A DNA stretch of 64,000 nucleotides from Lysobacterales bacterium PRO7 (GTDB lineage Bacteria > Pseudomonadota > Gammaproteobacteria > Xanthomonadales > Rhodanobacteraceae): NCBI GenBank assembly GCA_021404785.1, contig QWHH01000005.1, positions 186,001-250,000 on the forward strand, written 5' to 3'. Made by a program: the position numbers and the translations under genes. Under the pieces are notes generated by a model, which saw only the letters and a program-made list of their open reading frames with translations, made no database searches and was not told the DNA's origin. Positions 55,409 to 63,068 of the stretch are shown here, piece by piece (the first letter of the stretch is position 1; every line of letters begins with the position of its first letter).

Positions 55409-56062
55409 CACGGCTTGCGACTAGTGCGCCAGTTGCACGACGACCTCGACGCCGCCGTGCTCGACGCCTACGGCTGGGGCGATCTGCTGCAGATTCTGCG
55501 CGTGGCGCACGGCTTATCGCCTCTCCCGCTGGCGGGAGAGGCCGCGCCGCAGGCGCGGGTGAGGGTGGCGGCTGAGCAAGCGAGAACGCCTTCCGAACCA
55601 CCCTCACCCCAACCCTCTCCCGCCAGCGGGAGAGGGGGCCAAAGCCGCGAAGACGCCAAACGCGCCTTCGACGAAGCCATCCTCGAACGCCTCGTTGTGC
55701 TCAACGCCGAGCGCGCCGCCGAAGAAGCGCGCGGACTGGTGCGCTGGCTGCGGCCGGAATTCCAGAATCCGCAGAAGCAAGCCAAACCCGTGCAGGCGGA
55801 AATGGATACGGGCGCGGAAGCTGCCGCAATGCCATCCGCCATGCCCGCATCCAAGCCCGCGCCCTGGCCGAAAGACGCCGTGGATCAGGTCCGAGCCGTC
55901 GCCGACCTGCTTGCCGCCAGCGCGACGCCGCTGTCGCCGGACGACATCGCCGCGCGATTCAGTGCGCGCGGCCCGTGGAAAAGACGCCTGCCGCCGCTGC
56001 TCGACATGCTCGTCGCGCTCGGTCGCGCGCGCGAACGCGCGGGGCGCTACACGGGCGCGTGA
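55409..56062 (+). pseudogene. C-terminal fragment of an MmeI-type (type IIG) DNA methyltransferase
   Basis: About 215 codons matching the end of the large class I SAM-dependent DNA methyltransferases of restriction-modification systems. HGLRLVRQLHDDLDAAVLDAYGW, then ILERLVVLNAERAAEEARGLVRWLRPEFQ, then a winged-helix-like tail PWPKDAVDQVRAVADLLAAS to ALGRARERAGRYTGA. The catalytic NPPY and SAM-binding parts (some 700 residues) are missing, because the minus-strand unknown gene occupies the DNA upstream. A CCTCTCCCGC repeat element is inserted in frame between AYGW and ILERLV. It is a remnant, not an active enzyme. Confidence 0.75.
55519..55636. repeat. Paired palindromes inserted in the methyltransferase remnant
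   Basis: Two hairpins, GCCTCTCCCGC-TG-GCGGGAGAGGC (55519-55542) and CCCTCTCCCGC-CA-GCGGGAGAGGG (55613-55636). Between them GGGTGAGGGTGG and CCACCCTCACCC form a further inverted pair, so the whole 118 bases can fold on itself. It keeps the reading frame open, and its translation gives Pro/Ser/Gly-rich sequence foreign to the methyltransferase. The form is that of a widely dispersed proteobacterial repeat. Confidence 0.8.
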
Positions 56063-56121
56063 GGGGCGCTCCGTCACGATTGGCGTGCGGATTTATGCGA
56101 AATCGCGCATAATACGAATCC

Positions 56122-56439
56122 ATGAAGGCAGCGATCTGGCTGGGCAACAGCAAGACGGACTGGAACGCCTTTCCGGAATCCGCCCAAGACGAAGCCGGCT
56201 ACCAGTTGGACAAGGTGCAGCGCGGCGAAGAGCCATCGGACTGGAAGCCCATGCCCAGCATCGGCTCAGGCGTGTGCGAACTGCGGGTTCACGACGAGGC
56301 AGGAGCCTTCCGCGCGATCTACCTAGCAACGCGGCCGGAAGGCGTGTACGTACTGCACGCCTTTCAGAAAAAAACGCGGGCCACCAGCCTGCACGATATT
56401 CGCAAGGCGCAAGAGCGTTTCAAGCTGATACCGAGGTAA
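56122..56439 (+). CDS. RelE/HigB-family toxin (phage-derived Gp49-like)
   Basis: 105-residue basic protein of the RelE/ParE superfamily, DUF891 (Gp49/HigB) type. Segments seen are the N-terminal strand KAAIWLGNSKTDWNAFPESAQDEAGYQLDKVQRG, the WKPMPSIGSGVCELRVHDEAGAFRAIYLA core, and VLHAFQKKTRATSLHDIRKAQERFK near the end, all standard for the family. Such toxins cleave mRNA on the ribosome. The antitoxin gene follows after three bases, giving the toxin-first order of higBA. A promoter is likely near 56085-56115. Confidence 0.88.
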   Translation: MKAAIWLGNSKTDWNAFPESAQDEAGYQLDKVQRGEEPSDWKPMPSIGSGVCELRVHDEAGAFRAIYLATRPEGVYVLHAFQKKTRATSLHDIRKAQERFKLIPR

Positions 56440-56442
56440 GCC

Positions 56443-56742
56443 ATGAGCAAGAACAAAGAACCCGTCATCGGACACATCACCAAAGGCAGCGTGTTCCTCG
56501 ATCCGGAACTGTTCGAGCCGGCGCGTGGTGTAGAGCTTCACATGCGCGCCGAGTTGCTGCGTGGCCTCGAACACTGGCTCAAGACGGCCGGAACGCAGGC
56601 GGCGGCAGCGAAGGTGCTCGGTGTGACGCAGGCGCGCGTGTCGGATATCAAGCGCGGCAAGATCACATCGTTCAGCCTCGACCTGCTAGTGCGTCTCGCC
56701 GCACGTGCCGGCCTGAAACCGAAGCTCAAGATTGCGGCTTGA
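56443..56742 (+). CDS. HigA-like XRE-family antitoxin
   Basis: 99-residue DNA-binding antitoxin. The helix-turn-helix runs KTAGTQAAAAKVLGVTQARVSDIKRGKITSFSLD, with TQARVSDIKRG as the recognition helix, as in HTH_37/XRE partners of Gp49-like toxins. The N-terminal 35 residues probably wrap the toxin. By analogy with other higBA pairs it should repress the operon. A strong terminator follows 20 bases after the stop. It lies next to the tRNA-Glu/Ala operon, a common landing zone for mobile DNA. Confidence 0.88.
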   Translation: MSKNKEPVIGHITKGSVFLDPELFEPARGVELHMRAELLRGLEHWLKTAGTQAAAAKVLGVTQARVSDIKRGKITSFSLDLLVRLAARAGLKPKLKIAA

Positions 56743-56758
56743 TTGAATACGCCTGAAA

Positions 56759-56789
56759 CGAAAAAAACCCCGGATTTACCGGGGTTTTT
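56759..56789. terminator. Bidirectional terminator between higA-like gene and tRNA-Glu
   Basis: AAAAACCCCGG-ATTTA-CCGGGGTTTTT, an eleven-base perfect stem with A and T runs on both sides. It can end the toxin-antitoxin transcript on plus and the tRNA-Ala/tRNA-Glu transcript on minus. Confidence 0.9.
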
Positions 56790-56821
56790 AGGACTTCCTC
56801 GGAATCGGCAGGAAGTATATA

Positions 56822-56897
56822 TGGCGTCCCCAGGGGGATTCGAACCCCCGTTACCGCCGTGAAAGGGCGATGTCCTGGGCCTCTAGACGATGGGGAC
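56822..56897 (-). tRNA. tRNA-Glu (anticodon UUC)
   Basis: 76 bases with encoded CCA. The acceptor GTCCCCA pairs with TGGGGAC. The anticodon loop CTTTCAC reads UUC, and the T-arm GGGGGTTCGAATCCCCC is perfect. The second gene of a tRNA-Ala/tRNA-Glu transcript. Confidence 0.98.
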
Positions 56898-56933
56898 GCA
56901 TGGAAAACTACGGCCAGGACTTCGGATGAAAAG

Positions 56934-57009
56934 TGGTGGAGCTAATCGGGATCGAACCGATGACCTCCACAATGCCATTGTGGCGCTCTCCCAGCTGAGC
57001 TATAGCCCC
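56934..57009 (-). tRNA. tRNA-Ala (anticodon GGC)
   Basis: 76 bases with encoded CCA. The acceptor GGGGCTA pairs with TAGCTCC with one G-U. The anticodon stem is CCACA/TGTGG with loop ATGGCAT (GGC); D-arm AGCTCAGCTGGGAGAGC and T-arm ATCGGTTCGATCCCGAT are typical. It lies 36 bases upstream of tRNA-Glu. Confidence 0.98.
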
Positions 57010-57076
57010 ACTGTTTCATCCGCGGGAAAGGCGCGGAAGAATATAGGCAGGGCGCGGTTTCGTCAACCGCGGACGT

Positions 57077-57823
57077 TCATTTTCCGGCCAGCAAGGCGCG
57101 CACGATCGGCGGTACTTGCGCCGTAGCGGCCTCAAGGTTGGCGTAAATTTCCGGCAGACTGATGGACGCTTCCCCACCACAACCGGCGGCCCAGTTGGCA
57201 ACCAGCGCAAGGCACGCGTATTCGATGCCCAGTTCGCGCGCAAGCGCCGCCTCGGGCATGCCGGTCATGCCGACCAGATCACAGCCGTCATGGCGCATGC
57301 GCGCGATTTCGGCGCGTGTTTCCAGGCGCGGCCCCTGGGTGGCGCCATAGCAGCCACCATCGACCACGGCAATGTTCGCGGCCTTGCCGGCGACGATGAG
57401 TTCGGCGCGCAAAGCCGGACTGTATGGTTCGGTGAAATCGATGTGCTCGACTTTCGCGCCTTCGATATCGCAAAAGCTGTCGAGGCGCCCGTGCGTGTAG
57501 TCGATGATCTGGTCCGGCACGGCGATGACACGCGGGCCCATTTTTTCGGTGATCCCGCCGACCGCGTTCACGCCGAGCACGCGGCGCGCGCCCAGATGAT
57601 GCAGCGCCCAGACATTGGCGCGATAGTTCACGCGGTGCGGGGCGAGCGTGTGCGCTTCGCCATGGCGGGCGAGAAACGCGACGCGTCTTCCAGTCAGTTC
57701 ACCCAGCACGACATGACCGGATGGCTCGCCGAACGGCGTCTGCACCGCGCGCTTTTCCACGTCACCCAAACCGGGAAACGTATACAAACCGGTGCCGCCG
57801 ATGATGGCCAGATCCAGGCTCAT
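57077..57823 (-). CDS. S-methyl-5'-thioinosine/-adenosine phosphorylase
   Basis: 248-residue purine nucleoside phosphorylase (MTAP/PNP-II family). Blocks: LAIIGGTGLYTFPGL at the start, the phosphate site near FLARHGEAHTLAPHRVNYRANVWAL, and GMTGMPEAALARELGIEYACLALVANWAAG near the end. The NYRANVWAL variant is like the Pseudomonas enzyme specific for 5'-methylthioinosine, made from methylthioadenosine by a deaminase, and that gene also sits beside nagZ. I therefore favour the inosine form, but the adenosine form cannot be excluded. It starts one base after the HPRT stop, with AAGGAG inside that gene. Confidence 0.9.
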   Translation of the reverse strand: MSLDLAIIGGTGLYTFPGLGDVEKRAVQTPFGEPSGHVVLGELTGRRVAFLARHGEAHTLAPHRVNYRANVWALHHLGARRVLGVNAVGGITEKMGPRVIAVPDQIIDYTHGRLDSFCDIEGAKVEHIDFTEPYSPALRAELIVAGKAANIAVVDGGCYGATQGPRLETRAEIARMRHDGCDLVGMTGMPEAALARELGIEYACLALVANWAAGCGGEASISLPEIYANLEAATAQVPPIVRALLAGK

Positions 57824-57824
57824 G

Positions 57825-58370
57825 TCACTCCTTCAAAGCGTAGATTGCAGGCAGATTGCGACCCTGTTCGTGGTAATCCATGCCAAATCCGAACACATAG
57901 CGGTCCGGCACTTGCACGCCGCAGAAATCGGCTTGGATTCCGGGTGCGGTGCGGTCATGGCGCTTCTGGCACAACACCGCGATCAGCACACGATGCGCGC
58001 CGCTCGCAAGGCACCAGTCGCGCACCGCGCGCAGCGTGTAGCCTTCGTCGAGGATATCGTCGGCGAGCAGCACGGTGCGTCCGGTCAGCGAAGACACCGG
58101 TTTGCGCAGCCAGTGCAGTTCGCCGCCTTGCGTTTCGCCGCGATAGCGCGTGGCATGGACGTAGTCGAACTCAAGGTCGGTGGCAACGGCCAGCGCCAGC
58201 GCGCCGGAGAAAATCAGTCCGCCGTGCATCACGCTCAGGTACACGGGCACCACGCCCGCGAGCGCGACGTCGATATCGCGGCCCATGCGCGCGATAGCGG
58301 CGTCGAGTTCGACACGGGCATGGATCAGTTCTGCGGTTTTCAAAGCGTCGGAGAGTGCTGGGCGAGTCAT
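57825..58370 (-). CDS. Hypoxanthine-guanine phosphoribosyltransferase
   Basis: 181-residue type I PRTase that makes IMP/GMP from hypoxanthine/guanine and PRPP. The PRPP loop is VLLADDILDEGYTLRAV, in which the Asp-Asp pair and the following loop define the family; purine-binding residues lie in the late DRYVFGFGMDYHEQGRNLPAIYAL. The hypoxanthine released by the next enzyme (thioinosine phosphorylase) is its substrate, so the two make a short salvage path. The start at 58370 overlaps the nagZ stop (ATGA). Confidence 0.92.
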   Translation of the reverse strand: MTRPALSDALKTAELIHARVELDAAIARMGRDIDVALAGVVPVYLSVMHGGLIFSGALALAVATDLEFDYVHATRYRGETQGGELHWLRKPVSSLTGRTVLLADDILDEGYTLRAVRDWCLASGAHRVLIAVLCQKRHDRTAPGIQADFCGVQVPDRYVFGFGMDYHEQGRNLPAIYALKE

Positions 58371-59377
58371 GCGGATACGGTTTCCAGTGCGGTAAGGCGC
58401 GCGGCGAAATGCGCGTGTTGGGGATTGTCGACAAGGTCTTGGCAGCTCAATGCGACCTTGCCGCGCAAGGCCTCGATAACGTCGGGCTCGCACGGATTCG
58501 CGTCACGGCAGGCGGCGAGCGCCTCCGGCACGATTTCAGGCTTGCACACCAGCACGATATCGCAACCGGCGTCGCGATGCGCGGCAATGCGCGCGGCGAC
58601 GCCGCCCACGCCTTCGGCCGCGGCCATGCTGATATCGTCACTGAACACTACGCCGCGAAAACCCAGCTCACCGCGCAGAATGTCGCGAATCCAGACCGAG
58701 GAATATCCCGCGGGATTTTCGTCAACGGCCGGATACGTCACGTGTCCCATCATCACCGCCTCGGCGCCGCTATCGATAGCGTCAGCGAACGGGATCAGGT
58801 CGGCGGCGCGGATTGCGTCCAATGCGCGGCGATCGATGGCGGCTTCAAGGTGCGTATCCTCGCGCACCGACCCGTGACCGGGAAAGTGCTTGAGCGTCGC
58901 TGCCATGCCGGCCAGACGCATGTTGCGCACATATTCCAGTCCAAGCCGCGAGACGACCTCGGGATCGGCGTGGAATGCACGTTCGCCGATGACGACATTG
59001 CCACGCGCCAGATCGAGTACCGGCGCGTAACTGAAATCGACATCGACCGCGCGCATTTCGCTGGCCATCAGCCAGGCATGTTCACCGGCCAGTTCCAGCG
59101 CCAGCCGCGGGTCGCGCGCGTAAACCTCGCCGATGCGTGCCAGTGCGGGCAGGCGCGTGAAGCCCTCGCGAAAACGCTGCACCGGCCCGCCTTCCTGATC
59201 CACGCACACCAGCAAGGGTTCGTGGCGGCACGCGCGGATATCCGCGATCAATTGCGCCACCTGCTCGCGCGATTCGAAGTTGCGCTTGAACAAAATCACG
59301 CCGCTGACTTGCGGCGCGCAAATCCAGTCGCGTTCGATGGAGCGCAGTTGCCTGCCTTCGATTCCGATGATCAACAA
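58367..59377 (-). CDS. nagZ: Beta-N-acetylhexosaminidase NagZ
   Basis: 336-residue cytosolic GH3 enzyme that removes GlcNAc from recycled 1,6-anhydro-muropeptides; its products influence beta-lactamase induction in many species. The catalytic features are KHFPGHGSVREDTH with the His general acid/base, and the nucleophile Asp in VFSDDISMAAAEG. There is no ATG in the right place. I prefer TTG at 59377 (M-L-I-I-G-I-E-G), with AGGA nine bases upstream; another TTG at 59395 is possible. It begins four bases after the rlmD stop. Confidence 0.93.
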   Translation of the reverse strand: MLIIGIEGRQLRSIERDWICAPQVSGVILFKRNFESREQVAQLIADIRACRHEPLLVCVDQEGGPVQRFREGFTRLPALARIGEVYARDPRLALELAGEHAWLMASEMRAVDVDFSYAPVLDLARGNVVIGERAFHADPEVVSRLGLEYVRNMRLAGMAATLKHFPGHGSVREDTHLEAAIDRRALDAIRAADLIPFADAIDSGAEAVMMGHVTYPAVDENPAGYSSVWIRDILRGELGFRGVVFSDDISMAAAEGVGGVAARIAAHRDAGCDIVLVCKPEIVPEALAACRDANPCEPDVIEALRGKVALSCQDLVDNPQHAHFAARLTALETVSA

Positions 59378-59381
59378 CGTC

Positions 59382-60680
59382 TTATTTCCTGTCAAAAACA
59401 GCTATGGATTCTACATGCGCCGTGTGCGGAAACATGTCCATCGCGCCGGCGGCGCGCAGCATAAATCCATGCCGATTGACCAGTGTTCCGGCATCGCGCG
59501 CCAGCGAACCGGGATGACACGATACGTAAACGACGCGCCGAGTGGATTTCCGCGGCAGATATTCGAGCACGGCTTCGGCGCCGCTGCGCGGCGGGTCGAG
59601 CAGCAGCAGATCGTAATCGGACTTCGCCCAGGGCGCGTCGCGCTGGTCGGCAGCAAGATCGGCGGCGATGAACTGCGCATTGGCGATACCGTTGCGTTGC
59701 GCATTCTCGCCCGCGCGTCGCACCAGACCCGCCTCGCCTTCCACGCCAGTCACCTGCGCGGCGCGACGCGCCAGCGGCAGGGTGAAATTGCCGAGACCAC
59801 AGAAGAGATCGAGCACGCGATCCGCCGGCTGAGGATCAAGCAAACCCAGCGCATGATCGATCATCGCGCGGTTCATGCCGGCGTTGACCTGCACGAAATC
59901 GAGCGGCTTGAATTCGAGTTCCACGTCGTATTTGGGCAGCCGGAACGTCAATTGCGCATCCACAAGCGAAAGCGGCGCAACGCTGTCGATGCCGCCGGAT
60001 TGCGAAAAAATGGCCAACGCATGCGTTTTCGCGAATTCGATCAACGTGGCCTGGTCGCGTTCGGACAACGGATGCAGGTGGCGGAACACGAGCGCAGCGA
60101 TGTCGTCACCGATCGCCACTTCGATTTGTGGAATGTCGCGCTTGCCATCCAGCGTTTCGATCAGAGTAGCAATGTCGGCGATGTGCTCGCCAACCGCCGG
60201 TATCAGCACCTCACAGCGTGCAATGTCGGCGACGTAGCGGCCGTTTGATTCGCGGAAACCGACCAGCACCCTGCCCTTCTTCTCGACGAATTTCACACTC
60301 AGACGCGCCTTGCGCCGGTAGCCCCAGGGCGAATCCGTCAGCGGCGGCAATATGGACATCGGCACAACCTTGCCGATGCGCTCGAGGTTTTCCAGCAGCA
60401 CCCGCTGCTTGGCCGCGATCTGCGCCTCGGGTTTCAGATGCTGGAGCGCACATCCGCCGCAGACGCCGAAATGCGCGCAGCGCGGAATCACCCGATCCGG
60501 CGATGCGTGCAGTACTTCCTCGACGACCGCTTCGTCGTAATGCCGGTGCTTGCCGCTGAAGCGCGCGCGCACGCGTTCGCCGGCCAGCGCGCCGGCCACG
60601 AACACGGCCTTGCCGTTGACGTGTGCCACGCCACGGCCGTCGTGCGAAAGATCGGTGATGTCGGTTTCGAAAACGCTCAT
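59382..60680 (-). CDS. rlmD: 23S rRNA (uracil-1939-C5)-methyltransferase RlmD
   Basis: 432-residue SAM-dependent methyltransferase of the TrmA/RlmD group. An N-terminal TRAM domain (about 1-60; DITDLSHDGRGVAHVNGKAVFV) is followed by the [4Fe-4S] cysteines in RCAHFGVCGGCALQH. The methyltransferase core has DLFCGLGNFTLPLA and the NPPR-like LLLDPPRSGAEAV, and the catalytic Cys in VVYVSCHPGSLARD. Starts at 60680 (MSVFETDIT) and 60707 are both possible. It is the first gene of rlmD-nagZ-HPRT-phosphorylase and divergent from the receiver-HPt gene. Confidence 0.95.
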   Translation of the reverse strand: MSVFETDITDLSHDGRGVAHVNGKAVFVAGALAGERVRARFSGKHRHYDEAVVEEVLHASPDRVIPRCAHFGVCGGCALQHLKPEAQIAAKQRVLLENLERIGKVVPMSILPPLTDSPWGYRRKARLSVKFVEKKGRVLVGFRESNGRYVADIARCEVLIPAVGEHIADIATLIETLDGKRDIPQIEVAIGDDIAALVFRHLHPLSERDQATLIEFAKTHALAIFSQSGGIDSVAPLSLVDAQLTFRLPKYDVELEFKPLDFVQVNAGMNRAMIDHALGLLDPQPADRVLDLFCGLGNFTLPLARRAAQVTGVEGEAGLVRRAGENAQRNGIANAQFIAADLAADQRDAPWAKSDYDLLLLDPPRSGAEAVLEYLPRKSTRRVVYVSCHPGSLARDAGTLVNRHGFMLRAAGAMDMFPHTAHVESIAVFDRK

Positions 60681-60738
60681 GCGCAGGTGCCGCGAAAGGG
60701 GCGTCATGATACCAGTGCATTGACGGGACTTCGCCCAA

Positions 60739-60753
60739 TCCGCATCCTGCGGA
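60739..60753 (+). repeat. GGA/TCC-loop hairpin touching the start of the receiver-HPt gene
   Basis: TCCGCA-TCC-TGCGGA, a perfect six-base stem ending one base before the ATG at 60755. Its 3' arm (TGCGGA) covers the place where a ribosome site should be. The same loop and CA/TG closing pairs occur near tRNA-Ser and in recJ. Confidence 0.6.
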
Positions 60754-60754
60754 C

Positions 60755-61453
60755 ATGGCGACAACCGATTCAGCGCCGCGCGTACTGATAGTCGACGACG
60801 ATTCGATCTCGCTGCGCTTTCTCGGAGTAGCGTTGCTGCAATCCGGTTACACCGTGGCGACCGCCGTCAACGGTGCCGCGGCGCTGGCCGCTGATCACGT
60901 CTTCGATCTGCTGCTGATAGACCGTCACTTGCCCGATATTGGCGGCGTTGAATTGCTGCACGCGCTGCGCGAGCGCGGCGTGTCGACACCGGCGATCGCG
61001 ACCAGCGCCGAAATCGATGCGGAACTGGGTGCGCACCTTCGCGCCGCCGGATTCGCGGATGTCATCGAGAAACCGGCATCCCTACAACGTATTCACGAAA
61101 TCGTCGCCAAATTTCTACCCAAGTCCTCGCACGCCCTGCTCGACGACACTGCCGCCCTGGATTCCGTCGGCGGCGACCCGAACGCGCTGCGCGCGTTGCG
61201 CGGCCTGCTGGCGCGGGAACTGGAGGAACTCGAGCATGAACTCACCCACGGCGATCTCGCCACCGACAGCACAACGCTGGTCGAACGCTTGCACAGACTG
61301 CGCGCATCGTGCGGGTTTTGCGGAGCAGCCGCGCTGGCTGCGCGTGCAGTCGAATGGCAAACCACGCTGCGAGCAGGGAATCGACCCACGCATGAACAAC
61401 GCGATGCGTTCGTCTCCGTTTGCCGCGAAACCCGTGTAGCGCTGTGCAACTAG
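60755..61453 (+). CDS. Response regulator with receiver and HPt-like domains
   Basis: 232 residues. The receiver (about 8-120) keeps the acidic pocket in VLIVDDDSISLR, the acceptor Asp in LLLIDRHLPDIGG, a Ser/Thr in AIATSAE and Lys in IEKPAS. After a short linker, the C-terminal helical part resembles an HPt domain, with the candidate phospho-His in ERLHRLRASCGFCGAAAL, where HPt proteins usually have HxLKG. No DNA-binding domain is present. It may be a phosphorelay intermediate or sink for a kinase encoded elsewhere. It is convergent with recO, with a four-base overlap. Confidence 0.75.
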   Translation: MATTDSAPRVLIVDDDSISLRFLGVALLQSGYTVATAVNGAAALAADHVFDLLLIDRHLPDIGGVELLHALRERGVSTPAIATSAEIDAELGAHLRAAGFADVIEKPASLQRIHEIVAKFLPKSSHALLDDTAALDSVGGDPNALRALRGLLARELEELEHELTHGDLATDSTTLVERLHRLRASCGFCGAAALAARAVEWQTTLRAGNRPTHEQRDAFVSVCRETRVALCN

Positions 61454-62169
61454 CCGTTTGACCCACGCGTATTGCCGAGCAAGTTCCACGCATTCAGCGT
61501 GTCGCCATCCAGGCGCTGCGCAATCAGCGCGCGCAGCAAGCGACGCAGGCTGGGCAAATCCGCTACATCCGGTTCTTCGTCGCGCGCAAACGCGAGCAAG
61601 GCAACTCCGCGCAACTTCAATCCATCGCCTGCACCGCGCCAGCGCACTAGACCTTGTTCAAGGAGATACGCGTATTCGGCCGCGGCATCAATTGGTTCGC
61701 CGGTGTCGGCTTGTGCATCGAGCAGCAATCCGTATCCGAGATGTCCGAGCAGGTCGCGCTCGAATCGGCGCAGCGTCCACGCCGGCGAATGGCCCTGCGC
61801 CAGTCGCGCGAGTGTTTCCAGGTAGCACCCAAACAACTCCGGATGCGGGTCGTTGCGCGGCACCAGACGCACGACAAGTTCATTGAGATACAAGGCGCAC
61901 AATAAATGCTCGCCCGACAGGGGCAGAGCCGCGCCAGCCGCTTCGGCCGAGTTCAAGGTGGCGAGTTCGCCACGCCCGCTCCAGCCCAGTTGCAGCGGCG
62001 CAAATGGCTGCAACAGCGACCGTGGCGTGCGTGAGCGAGCGCTGCGCACGCCACGCGCAACAAGCCCGATACGGCCATGATCGCGGCTGAGCACGTGCAG
62101 CAGCAGCGAAGTCTCGCGCCATGCGCGCGCATGTAGCACGAAGGCCGGCTGCGCTTCGACGCGATTCAT
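61450..62169 (-). CDS. recO: DNA repair protein RecO
   Basis: 239-residue recombination mediator that, with RecR, helps RecA load on SSB-coated DNA. It has the N-terminal OB-fold (FVLHARAWRETSLLLHVLSRDHGRIGLVARGVR) and the helical C-terminal half with LYLNELVVRLVPRNDPHPELF and LRRFERDLLGHLGYGLLLD. Zn-binding cysteines of some RecO proteins are absent, as in E. coli. The start overlaps the era stop (ATGA), giving the usual rnc-era-recO order. Confidence 0.95.
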   Translation of the reverse strand: MNRVEAQPAFVLHARAWRETSLLLHVLSRDHGRIGLVARGVRSARSRTPRSLLQPFAPLQLGWSGRGELATLNSAEAAGAALPLSGEHLLCALYLNELVVRLVPRNDPHPELFGCYLETLARLAQGHSPAWTLRRFERDLLGHLGYGLLLDAQADTGEPIDAAAEYAYLLEQGLVRWRGAGDGLKLRGVALLAFARDEEPDVADLPSLRRLLRALIAQRLDGDTLNAWNLLGNTRGSNG

Positions 62170-63068
62170 TCCGTATAGCCGAAACGTTTCAATGCCGCTT
62201 CGTCGTCCGACCAGTTTTCGCGCACGCGCACCCACAGTTGCAGATGCACGCGGCGATCGAAGGCCTTTTCCATGACGCGCCTGGCCGCGCTGCCGATCGC
62301 CTTCAACTGCGCGCCGCCGGCGCCGATGACGATGGCCTTCTGGCCTTCGCGTTCGACCCAGATCGTCGCATGGATCGTCGCCCGCCCGTCAGCTTCGGAA
62401 AACTCGGAGACTTCCACCGTCGCCGCGTAGGGCAATTCCTGGCCAAGCCGCAGCATCACCTGCTCGCGTACCATCTCCCCGGCAAGAAACCGTTCGCTGC
62501 GGTCGGTGAGTTCATCCTCGGCAAAAATTGCTGCGCCGACCGGCAAACGTGAAATGATGCCGTTGACCAGGTCATCCAGGCCGTCGCGACGCTTCGCCGA
62601 CACCAGATAAACCGCATCCGGCGCGCGCTCGACGCCAATGCGTTCGATGAATGGCAGCAGCGCGGATTTGTCCTTGATCGCATCGACCTTGTTGATCGCA
62701 ATCAAACGCGGCCGACTCCCGTCCAGCGCGTTCCATACCTGCGTGTCTTCGGCTGTCCAGCGTCCGGCTTCCACGATCTGCACGGCGACATCGGCTTCGG
62801 CAATCGCCTGGCGCGCCGTGCGATTGAGCTGGCGGTTCATCGCACGACCGCCGCCGCGATGCATCCCGGGCGTATCCAGAAACAGGATCTGTCCCTGCGG
62901 GCGCGTGAGGATACCCAGGATGCGGTGGCGCGTGGTCTGCGGCTTGGGCCCCGCGATGGACAGATGCCAGCCGAGCATGGCGTTGAGCAGTGTCGATTTG
63001 CCGACGTTGGGACGGCCGACCAGTGCGGTCGTGCCACAACGGAAACCCGCGGGATTCGTTTCAGACAT
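62166..63068 (-). CDS. era: GTPase Era
   Basis: 300-residue Ras-like GTPase that binds the 3' end of 16S rRNA and helps 30S assembly. G1 is GRPNVGKSTLLN, G3 LDTPGM, G4 INKVD, G5 VSAKR. The C-terminal KH domain contains the loop IVIGAGGAQLKAIGSAAR. An ATG at 63068 overlaps the end of rnc by eight bases. The G3 region reads MHRGGGRAMNRQLNR, where many Era proteins have a Lys, a small variation. Confidence 0.97.
   Translation of the reverse strand: MSETNPAGFRCGTTALVGRPNVGKSTLLNAMLGWHLSIAGPKPQTTRHRILGILTRPQGQILFLDTPGMHRGGGRAMNRQLNRTARQAIAEADVAVQIVEAGRWTAEDTQVWNALDGSRPRLIAINKVDAIKDKSALLPFIERIGVERAPDAVYLVSAKRRDGLDDLVNGIISRLPVGAAIFAEDELTDRSERFLAGEMVREQVMLRLGQELPYAATVEVSEFSEADGRATIHATIWVEREGQKAIVIGAGGAQLKAIGSAARRVMEKAFDRRVHLQLWVRVRENWSDDEAALKRFGYTE

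Noticed and set aside
55036-55575. 179-codon plus-strand frame upstream of the methyltransferase remnant
   Set aside because: It is antisense to the unknown gene at 54955-55347 and shows no methyltransferase motifs, so it does not restore the missing N-terminal part.
56822-56900. tRNA-Glu 3' end as an integration site with a distal direct repeat
   Set aside because: I looked for a second copy of the tRNA 3' segment to the left of the tRNA and did not find one within the window.
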